Below, piece after piece: positions 1 to 10,765 of a stretch of DNA of 64,000 nt (positions are counted from its first letter, which is position 1; each line of letters opens with the position of its first letter). The notes beneath the pieces are model-generated. The model had not been told where the DNA came from. It ran no database searches and was given only the letters and a program-made list of their open reading frames with translations. Source of the stretch: Niebla homalea (Eukaryota; Ascomycota; Lecanoromycetes; Lecanorales; Ramalinaceae); assembly GCA_019925105.1 (NCBI GenBank), contig JAHGAU010000024.1, forward strand, positions 186,001-250,000. The letters run 5' to 3'. The position numbers and the translations under genes are program-made.

Positions 1-563
1 GCGATGAGGTCGAAGGAACCTTGAATGTCACCTGCCAGTGGCTCCATCTGGTCGGTATCTTCAAGAGCAGATCTTGTCTGAAGGGCAGGCAAGTCGGCCG
101 AAGTTGCTTGTGTTTCGTACGTCTCTTCGGAAGAGCCTTGTGAACCAAAGGAGGGGCTGCGGGAGAGGTTACGCTGCTTCGATCTAGCATGATCCTGAAC
201 GCTACAATACCGAGTCAGAACGAGGAGCAGATGCATGAAGGGTACTGCGGACCTTGATGCCCCTGATGCCTCCAAACGGGCAGGACCATCATGAGAGGAT
301 GTTGGGGGGGCGTCTAAAGTGGGAGAGATGGGCGCGTCCGATGTGGAGCGCTGACGGGCGGTGCCATTGACGGCACTGGACTGGCGCGAGGGCCACGCTC
401 CGTGATCGTGGAAATCATGTCTGCTTGATGGAGGAAGTACTTTATCGTAGAAGGATTTGCTGTACTGTGGATTAGGATTCACGTTGGGGGGGTTCAGCCG
501 GTGCTGTCGAAGGCCGTCTGTCTGACGCATGTCATGAGCTGAAGGGTACTGACGTAAAGGCAT
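1..563 (-). CDS. N-terminal part of an unidentified Ser/Pro-rich protein, cut by the window edge
   Basis: One minus-strand frame is open from the left edge up to an ATG at 563; no further in-frame ATG lies between it and the stop upstream near 615. The residues are rich in Ser, Pro, Gln and Arg and look disordered, with no domain I recognise. A likely 51-nt intron lies at 195..245 (donor GTACCC, acceptor TTCAG, branch-like CTGAC). It is in phase, so the frame stays open with or without it. Without it a hydrophobic stretch (MHLLLVL) disappears, which favours splicing. The rest of the protein is outside the window, so no function can be given. Confidence 0.55.
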   Translation of the reverse strand, partial: MPLRQYPSAHDMRQTDGLRQHRLNPPNVNPNPQYSKSFYDKVLPPSSRHDFHDHGAWPSRQSSAVNGTARQRSTSDAPISPTLDAPPTSSHDGPARLEASGASRSAVPFMHLLLVLTRYCSVQDHARSKQRNLSRSPSFGSQGSSEETYETQATSADLPALQTRSALEDTDQMEPLAGDIQGSFDLI

Positions 564-1584
564 TGGACGTGGAATTGCAACAAGGAATGGCGGAGCGTCA
601 AGCAGTGTCGCAAATCAGTAAGCACACCATCAAGCAAATGAGTACTAAATGGAGGCGTCAGGGGCTGGAAGGGGTGAAATGATAAGGGATGAGCTAAAGA
701 CAGGGAGGAAGCAAACGGTGGTACGGTGCCGTTATAATAGAGTATCCACAGACATCGACTATCAAAACCCTGTCGGTAACGATCACCAAAGTCCAAAAGA
801 AGAGGCTAAAAGTTCTGGTCAAGTCCCACCCAAATTGGTTAGTCGTAGGCTCTTTCCAAATGAACACTCTGAATTGTATGAAGCCAGCACGCACACGTCA
901 AGACATACATGACGCGTACATGGACCGAAACTCTTGTGAGAAAAATAAGTCTGGCGAGGTCTCGACGGAGAATATACGGAGAATAATAACTGGAAGGTCG
1001 ACCCCGGCAACGAAGTGCATGTAAAGTTGTCAATTGATCTGACGCCAAAAAGAGATTTCACGATCGAAAGCGGAAAGGTGCGGTCGACGACGGTTCAACC
1101 CACACACGATAATTGGCTCATCGTCCATCTTGAATTCTTGATGAGTTGATGCAGAAGGGAAGCTAAGCTACGGATTAAGTAAGCCCCGGGTCATTTCTCA
1201 CTTGCTGGCAATATTGATGTATTCCTCTTTGGGTGAAACTTAGCACGAACGATTCAACGAATAAGAAGGAGCAATACTTGTACTTGGCAGGTCCTTGATT
1301 TTAGGACAAATTTGCTTTGAGTCCCAGTATGTGTAGGTACCTATGATTCAAACCCTGTGCTTTTTTTTCTACAGCAGATCGTGTCAACCCCGTTGGACCT
1401 TGGGGACAATGTTTTATTGTCTCTTGCTTGACCTTCAGGTAGGGCCACGTACTATGGAGTATGAAGACCGCTCTAGAAGTTGCTACCGGTACTTATATGC
1501 TATCGTAGGCGAGCAATGATGGGAACGCCAATCGCTATGCGTCATCAATGATGATCAAATACATCTCCAAAGAGCATTTCAGCA
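564..1584. other. Intergenic region
   Basis: About 1 kb between the start of the partial gene and the stop of HRD1. It should hold the promoter of the former and the 3' end of the latter. Short open frames here overlap on both strands and have no recognisable content. I see no RNA gene or mobile element. Confidence 0.5.
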
Positions 1585-3969
1585 TCACGTAGCACTTCCC
1601 TCGTCGTCACATTCCTCCACTGTTGCAGCTTGACCTGTCCCTCTGCAACTTGTGATTGATTGCTCCTTTCCGTCTTGTAAGAAAGGCCCATTCTGACAAG
1701 CTACATTTTCTGTCGCGGTCGCGGTCGAGGTCGCTGCCCCTGGCGGGGCTGCATTGCGGGCCTCTGGTGACGTGCTCGGCTTGTTCGCAGGCTTTCTCAA
1801 CATGTGATGGTCCGGATCAGCGCCACGCTGCCCCTTCGAGCCGTCGCCGGCTGCAGACAAATCTGCTGATGTGCCTGTCTCCGACATCTCGAGGTTGGCT
1901 GGGCTGGATGCGGGGCTAGAATGGAGGGTGGATAGCGCAGATGAAACTCGATGCAACGGCAAGACTGACCAGCCCTCTGGAATCGATAAACCTGGAGGGA
2001 GCTCTTGGTGGCTAGTCGTGCTCACAGCCTGACCCGAAGAAAACACTGGATGGGCAAGATCCGAGGAGTTTGTGCGATTTGCATCATCAGCAAGATTCCT
2101 GTGGCTGCTCGGAGATAGTGCGTGGTCGACTACATGTGCGGCAGGTTGCAGGGCACGTAGCCGGAAGAGTTCTAGTTGCAAGGCTTGCACCAAGAATAGC
2201 TCATGTGTTCGTCGCTGCAGCTGGCCAATCTCTTGCACTAGTTGTTGCTCAACACGGTGAAGTGTAACCGAAGAGCTCGACGGACCAGAACCTGCCCATT
2301 CTTGCGCGTTATTTGCATTGTGCAGAGGAAGAGAGTTCGAGGGACCAGGCATCTGCGTAGTGCTAGTGCCACCATTGACGCTGTGAGTCGGCACATGCTC
2401 ATTAATTTCAGGTCTGAGACCATGGGGCCCCTGTCCGACGCCAACCGCGATGCGAAAAGGACCAAGGTGAAATAGGTTCCCAGCTCGTATCAATGCTTGA
2501 CCATTTGCGTGTGGGGGTGGTTGCTGGCGCTGCACATCTGGCTGCGGTAAGGCTCTCTGCCCTTGCTCTGGAGCTTGCTGCCTTTGGGGGGGGACCGCAT
2601 TTACAGCAAGGACTGATGCTCGGCAAGTCGGACAATTTTGCTGTCGTTCCAACCAGCTTCTGAGGCATGCAAAGTGCAGAACGTGCCCACATGGCAATTT
2701 CTTCGGTCTCAAGCGTTCGTCCACCAAGGGTGCTGGACCTCTTTGGTGGGCAGTGTCTTGTGGCTGGACACCGCTGCCCATTTGGGGATCCCATGCCCTC
2801 ATATCCTCGCGGCAGATTATACAACAGTCTTCCCTATTCACTTCTTCTTGCGTTGCATCAGGGTATCTTGCGTTCATATCCCGAGTGGCTTGACGGTAGC
2901 GGACGAAGTCTGTGATCCGCTTGTGAAAAGAACGGATGGTGAGGGCAACGTCACGTATTATATGGATAGGCATGCCATAGAACATGCAGAGGACACAGAA
3001 GAAAGTTAGGTAGAGTACCAATTTGCAAAAATCTGAAACTCGTTAGTAGGAAATGGCTGAAGCTTTAAACTCAGTGCGACGTACCAGTAGTAAGATCAAG
3101 ATAGAAAAGCCAGCGACCCTTTCCCTCCCAGCCAGAAACATCAATATCCATCGTTTCGATATTGCCCTCTGACACCGGTCCCTCAGCATGGTCTGCTACA
3201 GGTGCAGTGCTGTCGTTGGTGGATTGGCCTGCCGCCAAGAGCTGCTCTCTCTCAAGTATCAGCTGTGCTCTGCGACTTTGAATCTGGTGTTTGATGATCG
3301 AAGCTTCCCGGAGATTTATGAGGTAACGTGCCAACGTCGAGACTGAGCTTGTAGAGAGGACAGCAAACTCAAAAGCGAACATCACCATCATGTTGGGTCT
3401 AGCATGCTGTAAAACGGTGGTTACGGAGTAGGATAGCATGGAGACATCAAACAGTGTCGAGACAGTGAGGGAGGTAGCAAGCCTCAGATGAAACATGCGC
3501 GGATTGGCTGGAGGCTGTTGTTCGAATACTTCTACCCGGCCCTCGCCTATCCAGCTCCAGACTCGGCCGATGAGAAGGCCAACAAACATGATGAGGAACC
3601 AGCCGCCAACCTCTTCTCGGAATATAGTCATTGCCAGGCAAGTCTCAGTGATGGCAAACCAAGCTTTCTCATACAGCTGCTCAACTTCGATTGGTCGTAG
3701 AGGTCCGTAGAATAGCTTCTGCAAACCTAGCATAGCTATCGCAACTCCAAGTAGGGTGAAATTGGTCAGTATCTTAAGATTGTCAGTGTCATGGGATCAG
3801 AGGGAGGAGGTCACAAGAGAAGACGAAGCGCAACACTGACCATGAGGCAAGCATTGCTCTGAGCTAGATATACACAAGCAGAGTAAAAGTTGGGGCGTTG
3901 GTGCAGAGCTCGGATGATGACGCCCGTAGCCAAGGTCACAGACGTAGTCGCATACGCTGCGAGTCTCAT
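1585..3969 (-). CDS. HRD1: ERAD E3 ubiquitin-protein ligase Hrd1 (RING-H2)
   Basis: Exons 3841..3969, 3085..3772 and 1585..3032; about 754 aa. Hrd1 is the multispanning ER-membrane ubiquitin ligase that passes misfolded proteins to the proteasome. The N-terminus carries the family segment [20 protein letters not shown], followed by several hydrophobic helices to about residue 300. A RING-H2 finger starts near residue 342 (CCIIC, then CGHVLHFAC and CPTC). The remaining 300 or so residues are Pro/Gln/Ser-rich and presumably cytosolic and disordered. Introns 3773..3840 and 3033..3084 restore LMILTNF and LTTDFCKL, matching the family. The start at 3969 gives MRLAAYA, as in other fungal Hrd1 proteins. 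Identity is well supported; the low-complexity tail could hide a small unseen intron. Confidence 0.93.
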
Positions 3970-4317
3970 GATTGACGACGGGGAGCAGTGAAATAGAGAG
4001 CTCCACATGAAACATTCAATCGCTTGCGGCAAGCCTGTTTGAAGTCCTTGACTCCGCTTCTCGGTGTCGCACCAAAAGCAAAAAAGGTGAACGGAACATG
4101 GCTTGCGTTTGTGTGAATAAGGAGTCTCAAAGCATCACTTGCTGCGGTGGAGCTTTGTGGTATACCTGTCTAAAGCTTACCTAAGCATTTTCTTACCAAC
4201 CTCACACACTATAGTCAGCGCTAGCCGTAATCAATCATTGTTCGAATGTTTCTTAACATCATCTCGAATACGGGCTCAGACCCTCAACTTTCGTATAAAG
4301 GGATTTGGCTGTGCTCG
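3970..4317. other. Intergenic region upstream of HRD1
   Basis: About 350 bases between the HRD1 start and the stop of the exon group at 4318..4918. Nothing recognisable beyond presumed HRD1 promoter sequence. Confidence 0.4.
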
Positions 4318-4918
4318 TCACTCCTCATGGAAACGAGTATCAAGGTCTGCAGCCGGCAGTGCAGCAGTCGCATGCTGTGACAAAACCGTCTCCATCTGGT
4401 CTATGATTACCTCCAGCTAATGCTGTTAACTTGTCTCCTCGCGAGAATGCACCAAGCAGAGACGTACCTGATGGTGATACTTACCACGAAAGCAGCAATA
4501 TCAAAACTTAGCAATCTCTTGTAGAAGATATACAGGCTGGGCGTTCCTTTCATCAGGCATGTACTCTGGTAAGTGATAAAAAGATCGCCTCTTGCCGATC
4601 CATGCTGCCCAATGTCACCGATTGCCAAGCATTCAGACTGAGGAACTGCATCTGGTAAATACGTTGCATCACTCGATACGGCAGACGCTGTCAGAGCTCC
4701 CTCAATAGGTTCGCGAATGGCACCTGGCCGATGACGGAAGCCCAGGGGAAATTCAAGCTGAGCAAGCATCCTTCACCAACTTCAGCATTAGAGCCAGACA
4801 GTGTCACGCATCTACGAGAACAAATGTCCCATCATTGCTGCACATCGCTGTACAGAACTGTCAAACAGTTCAAATCGATTGCGAATTGCCTGCCCAATAA
4901 TCGATTGGAGAGAGTGCA
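4318..4918 (-). other. Unassigned spliced exons, possible C-terminal extension of the MFS gene
   Basis: Five segments can be joined in one frame through consensus-like introns: 4816..4918, 4724..4757, 4565..4651, 4485..4517 and 4318..4416, ending in TGA. The best junctions are the 4417..4484 intron (donor GTAAGT) and the 4758..4815 intron (GTAGAT with CTAAT). The product is about 118 residues, helix-like, with stretches such as SLQSIIGQAIRNRFELF and LEVIIDQMETVLSQ. A donor GTGAGG at 5001 in the last MFS exon would join these exons in phase, giving a protein of about 734 aa. No ATG-headed upstream frame suggests an independent gene. I do not recognise the module. Individual junctions, above all the 47-nt intron 4518..4564, are uncertain. 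Confidence 0.3.
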
Positions 4919-4984
4919 CTGCTTGTTCCACAATGGTTGATATTGAGTGGTTGTCAGACGCTCCTCACCCTCAGATGGACGTCC

Positions 4985-7043
4985 CTATTCTCGGTCCTCA
5001 CCTATTGTATGTCCTTCCTCGGCACCCACCTTCCAGAATGTACAGTAAACGCAAGATAAAAGCAGCAGTGCATTGAAAACTGCCATGATGTAAAAAGGTG
5101 CTGTAGGGGAGAGTTCATCAAACAGAAGACCCCCTATCTTTGTCAAGAAGAGGATGCCCAGCCCCCCCCAGAAACTGTAGATACCCGCCATGCTTCCCTT
5201 TAGATACCGTTTGCTTTCACATTTCGTAGGCTTCGAAACCAACAGCGTTCGCTCCGTATCTTGAGGTGGGCAGTCCTCAATATCGGTCTCATGGATCGCT
5301 AAGACATGATTCCCAAGCAGACTGAGACTGCAAATTATGGAACCAATTTGGTTGAAGCCCAACATGATCATGATTAGGTATATTAAAGGCGTCCCGGTTT
5401 CCCCCTGAGCCATGGGGCTGCCTAGAACACCCAAAGCAATGTAGCCTGCAAGTCCAATGAGAGCTGCAAAACCCAGGACGGAAGTCAATCGACGAGGCTT
5501 TGTACCTGCAAGCCCGAGACATAGCGCAAAAGCAAGAGCAGCGGTCTGCGAAGTACCAGTGAGCTGTGCGGCCAACACGTATGCTTGACGACAATCACTC
5601 TTAACCCTCTGGGGGTCACGAAGATCAATATCGCACAAGCCTGAATTCAGGTAGTAAGCGTTGACGAACAAGGGTATGAACGTCGAAATCAAGACGGAAG
5701 ATGTACGTGCGACAATTGAACCTATGTAAGCAAGTCCGATAGAGCTCTCTGTGAAACCGAGTTTGACAGCCTGGAGGAGTGTATTTTGATGAGAGCTTCC
5801 ATGAGCAACTGATCTTTGCTGTTGCTGGGTTGAAGGGGTCCAGTTTTCACTTCTGTCTATATTGCGCAGACCAATAGCGCAAAGTATGGAGAGAAGTATG
5901 GAGATACAGGCAACAAGATAGTAGGTATCTGTAAGAGCTCGTGCGGGACTGAAGCCTTTGTGCTGCAATAGAGGCGGTAGGCGCAAGAGGCCAAACAGTG
6001 ACAGAAGGGCTCCAACCCCTGTTGCCAACCCTACAAAGCCAGCCATGCGGGACATTGACGTAGCAGCGTGCGCCCCTTGAAGTGATACTGGACGGAGTCC
6101 TTCACGAATTGTGGGCGTTTCCACCGGAGTCTGTGATGACTGACGTGTGGATCGGGCGCCACCAGCTGGCGTCATTTGTTGAGAGGACACGACCATCAAC
6201 GGCAGTATAGCTGTCACCATGCAGCTAGCAGCGGCGCCCCCCATGCTGAACAAAATTCTAGCCAGCAGAAGATCGGGATAGACGTGCCTCGCCTGGACAA
6301 GAACGAACAGCGAGAGCCCAATGGTCAAGAAGCCCAGGGTTGATACCTAAGTACTCTTAGCATAGCACTGACAAACCTTCCGCAGTGTGTGTACATGATT
6401 GACACCAACACGATCTGATATGAAGCCCCACAAAGGACATGCAACGATAGCGACTAATTCGTCTGCAAAGCCAAGTGTCCCAGTCGCATCCCCCACCCGT
6501 ACCATCTGATGAATGATATCAGTGATTACGAACGAGATGGTGGCATTCAAGAAAACAAGCAAAGCGATAGACCCCATCGCCACTACACCAAAATACGTGA
6601 TCCTTTGTATCCAGGTCGGAGCATGCATTGCGCCATTGGAAGCCATCACAGGAGCTCGGAGCAGGTTTTTTGGATCCGTAACACCACTTGTCGTGGACCA
6701 GGGTTTTCTAAGATGCTCCAGAATATCCGGTAAAGGCCGCAATTGAGCTGTAACGATGTGATAATCAAAACGAGCAAGGCTTCATGTCTACTGGTGCTAC
6801 CTGAACCAAGAGCCTGGACGCTAGCCGCGTACCGTAAGTAATTTTAGAATATGCCATGGTGATCTTTTCGTAGAACCAAACGTCGCCAAAGTCGCCGGGA
6901 GCCTCGGCCTTCTTCAGTTTAACGTGTCTATGACTTCTGTCACCTTCGCGCCCCTCATCAAGTTCTCCGATTTGCTGTTGGTGAGCAACAATAGAGCTAA
7001 CGAAGACATGACAACGTAATCGAATATTCCTTACGCCGTTCAT
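4985..7043 (-). CDS. Major facilitator superfamily transporter
   Basis: Exons 7035..7043, 6833..6974, 6395..6747 and 4985..6346; about 621 aa in the simple model. About twelve hydrophobic helices are visible. The first half has GTLGFADELVAIVACPLWG and SDRVGV, the MFS loop 2-3 signature region. The 48-nt intron 6347..6394 restores HVSTLGFLTIGL. The N-terminus is the weakest part: a 9-nt first coding exon, a 60-nt intron (6975..7034) and an 85-nt intron (6748..6832) give a charged cytosolic leader. Translation might instead begin at the ATG of MASNGAMHAP in the third exon. Substrate unknown. The C-terminus may continue into 4318..4918 if the donor at 5001 is used. Confidence 0.75.
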
Positions 7044-7080
7044 ATGCACCTTATGTCGATCTTGCTAGCGGAGAATCCCT

Positions 7081-7901
7081 ATGCCTCCCGTGCCAGTCAT
7101 AACGCCAAATCTTCTTGCCGCGATACGTGCTCACCCGTTCCTCCCAAGAAATACGTGGCATTTCATCAGCGGAGTGGCATTAAGCACCATCAACAGACCG
7201 GACGAGATCCCTAAGGTCTTCCAGTATGCGATCGGGAAGGGGCCTAGTGACTGTAGCGAGCATGAGCTGGACACTGCGGAGCAGCTGGTCATCATTCGTC
7301 AGATGAGAGAAGCATTGGTGAAAAGTGCTGCAATTTGCGGCTTGCCACGCTCTATAAACTCGCTGCTGGAACTCCGTAAAGTCACACCCCCGGAGTTGCT
7401 CGATGAGCCCCTGGCCTACTCACCGACTGGCAGATCAAGCGAATTGTATAATGTGTCCTCATCCGCCATTCTGGCTCGGGGAAAGAGATTCTTCGATTTG
7501 CTCTACGGCAAGATTGCGGCGCGTGTCATGGGCCAAATGGACAGCAGCGGCACCGAAGATCTAGGCTTGACCGCGCGGTTGATGTATAGCTTTCTATTGA
7601 GTAATGAGAAGATACTGGACGCTTCGCAGACGAGTTATGTCCTTCTGGCGGGTCTGATACCCCAAGACGTATTGCTCTCAACTCTCGGCGGTAGGCAGAG
7701 AAGCTGATTATTATTGTTCAGGTGAACGCTCAGTTGAAGGGACATCTTGTCGGAGCTACGCATCATAAGGGTGCTTCGGTTGAAGAGATCAAAGCGGTAC
7801 GAGAAGTGGTGATCCAGATTTGCCAGGCAAGCGGGATGACCAGGCTTGACGACGCGACGCCTGGGGGCTGGGGTTGGAGGCAGCCGATATCAGACCTTTA
7901 A
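7081..7901 (+). CDS. AhpD-like (carboxymuconolactone decarboxylase-type) protein
   Basis: Exons 7081..7668 and 7722..7901; 255 aa. The 53-nt intron restores PQDVNAQLKGHLVGA, a segment conserved in fungal AhpD-like alpha-helical proteins, followed by VEEIKAVREVVIQI. The N-terminus (HPFLPRNTWHFI, STINRPDEIPKVFQYA) fits the same family. Bacterial AhpD is a peroxidase adaptor with a CxxC, but I see no such pair here, so the reaction is open. The start ATG is only 37 bp from the modelled ATG of the divergent MFS gene, so the two probably share a very short control region or the MFS start lies further in. Confidence 0.75.
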
Positions 7902-10765
7902 GATCCCTCGGCTAGCTCGCCAGCATCAAGTGCTCTGCCCGCTGATCGGGAGCATATCTTTCACTCTGGCTTCGAATACGTGAATGATGGAGCCGCTTCA
8001 CAGCATCATCGAACCTTGTCCTGCTAACTTATCTTCATACGAGAGTAGATCCCCCTTCGTGTCGGCAGACTTAATAAGGCGGGACTCGATTTATGCTGCT
8101 GATGCTGGTAGCACCGCTTGACGTCTCATGGACGTAGCAAGCCTGGAAGGGTAACCGCGAGCAAAGCGGAGCTTTTTAAATTGGAGTTGATCCTGGCCGG
8201 GAAGACATGCAGCACGAAAATGGAGCATAGTCTGACAGAAGAAGCGTGAAGAGCTACGCGAAACCTTACCAGCATTGGTGAATGCCTGTGCTGTATCTAT
8301 GATTCTTTTGCTGGTAGAGCTACACTCAAGGAGAAGAGGCTCCTTAGGGAATGTTCGAGCCAAGCGAGAAGCGAGAAGCCACGGGATATACCCCTTGCCA
8401 ATCCGCTTTGATCTGCCTTTTCATCCACATATTGAGCTTGCGCATAGATTGCCGATTGTGTGGGTACTGTCCTGGCACGTAGTGGAACTTGTGATTATGG
8501 CGCTTCTGCAGGAAGTTGACCAATATAGCCAAGAGGGGTGCTTTGAAGGATTCATGTCACTACAGACTTGGAGATAAGATCAAATGGCATCGCGTTGGTG
8601 GGTGGAAACACTGGGAAGAGACTTTTTCAACCTCACATTTATAATTTTGGCGAGGCAGAATGGCAATTTGTCCAACTACGATTTGCTCCGACTCCGAGCA
8701 AAGGGCGCACAGCCTCACTAGAAAAAACTGTAATCTATTACTAGCCCCTTGTTCCTCGCTTATCTACTGTAGCGCTAATGTTCTGACAGCGCAACAAAAG
8801 CAAGAATGAGAGCGTGAGGGTGCCACGAGGATAGTAAGGGTACCCCGACGGGATCGGCGGCAGAGCATCACTGGTGAACACCATGTCAGCATCACTACGC
8901 TCGGCGCGGTCATGAATTTGCATGGTGAGCAACAGTCCACACAGACCAGTCCCCTATCTTCAAACCATCAGCCCTAGACCATTTACCGCCAACGGGCCAG
9001 CACAGCGACAGTTGTGTCATGTCCGCCCTACCCGAGAAGATCTCAAGATGAAGTAGTCGTCATGGTAGAGCTACCGTAGTATCGTTTCACTCGAGAAGCC
9101 CAGCAATGAGCAATCATACCGGTTGAGTTCATTGAGCCAATCAAGTACCTTTCCCCGTACTGTCAAAGACTGTAGACTGTGAGCTAGGTAGGAGGGTAGT
9201 ATTGATAGTGGATCCACCAAAGACAATCAGCCCAATGACATCTGATCGAGCGAGCGCTGCCAATTGGCTTTCGACACACACGAATCCTGCGTGTTGGCCG
9301 TTGGCACAGTCTGTGAACATTTGCTATGATAAGAGATAATGATTGCCGGTAGTCCACCGCTTCAAACCCGACTTTCTCACGAGCGAAGTGTCAGGCTGAT
9401 GGCACTGAACTCCAGGGGAAGCAAAGAGCGCCTTACCAGTCGCCCTTGTTCCCAAGCTTGTGAGGGACTGCAGGAGTACTAGAACTAGCGTAATAACTAT
9501 TGTTATTATCGGATCTGTCAGGACTACCATTAGCCTTCATCAGGTACAAAGAACCGGGGATACTGGATAGGGATCAGGATACGACTCTGGGTATGGATCG
9601 TAACGAAGTAGGGAGCTAGCGGCTATTTAGGGCCAGATTCTACTTCACTAAATTGCTTCGCCTACCAAAAGCTAGTCTTGGAAAACATTTCGGCTTCGGG
9701 GAACTTCGACGCAAGAATGCAGTAGCTTTGCATTTTCTGCACCAATCAATGCTCTCCATCTTGGCCCAAGTCCTTCCAGGTCCGCACCCTAGCCCTGTAG
9801 GCTCGGAAATTGTCAGAAAGCATGCTGTTGATCGCAATCCTCCGCCAACTCCCCTCCATCGACATGGATGGGCCCGGTGGGTTTACCGATGCAGGGCTGG
9901 TATGGTTAATATATTACCTGATACCTACTTTACTTTTCCCCCGAATCTCTTTCTAGACCAATGGGCGATCGGCACAGCCCCTGCTTCGGCCCACCTCTCG
10001 AATATCGTTAGTCTCTCATGCAAGCCCTATGCAGCAAAGATGAAGAAACAACTCCTTCCATGGACCATGATGCATAGTATGACAATGACAGCCCTAAGCC
10101 ATGGCTCCCCTGCCCCCATGCCATGCGGCTTGCGCTCTGTCAACCGTTCTTCCTTTCATTATTACTTCTCCTCATTTGGCCTGAGTATAATTCCTATAAT
10201 TAAACTCTGCTCTCTCTCTCTCTCTCCCTCTCCCTCTCCCTCTCTGTCCAGCACGTATTTCATACCTTCCTCTTCAGTCTTTTTAAACAGACAAATACCG
10301 TCGCGTCTACCGCTTTCAATTGCCAACATTGCCGCCACCACTGCTCCGACCAGTATCCGCCCTACTCCACTCGATCGCAACAAGCAGTACCTTGATCCGC
10401 GTCTGGAGTGAACTCTCATTTGGACCAATACCAACCAATTCGCTCCCAGGCGACGTCACAATACGTTACACATCTTTATCGCTTTCAGTGTCTGTGGTAA
10501 TTTATTGGTATCCGTGGGATCGCGTGTCCCCTGTCCTTGGGCTGTCTTGATGCACTTTTACCATTGTTCGCCCAATTGGGAGAGCCACCTTCGACAAATC
10601 AAGTGACGGACGACGCAAGAAGACGCAAGAAGTCGCATGGCAGCGGTATCTGACCATATTCGCGACCCCTTGATCTTTTCTCAACACCCGCTCCTAGTGC
10701 CCAACACGTTATACTCAAGCTTGTCAGTGTTGGATAGCAGCCTTGCCAGTTTCTTGGGAACAACC
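7902..10765. other. Long gene-poor region upstream of the C2H2 regulator
   Basis: About 2.9 kb without a convincing gene. The largest open frame (9653..10411, +) runs through a CT microsatellite and has no family-like content. The stretch probably holds the extended promoter and 5' leader of the transcription factor at 10766, with several short upstream ATGs. The AhpD-like gene ends at its left side. No RNA gene or intact repeat element seen. Confidence 0.45.
10211..10243. repeat. CT microsatellite
   Basis: (CT)n followed by CCCTCT repeats, about 33 nt on the plus strand, roughly 520 bp before the regulator's start. Pyrimidine tracts of this kind are common in fungal promoters and leaders. 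Confidence 0.85.

Noticed and set aside
9653..10411. 252-aa plus-strand open frame
   Set aside because: It runs through a CT microsatellite, has no family-like motif, and lies in the upstream region of a transcription factor.
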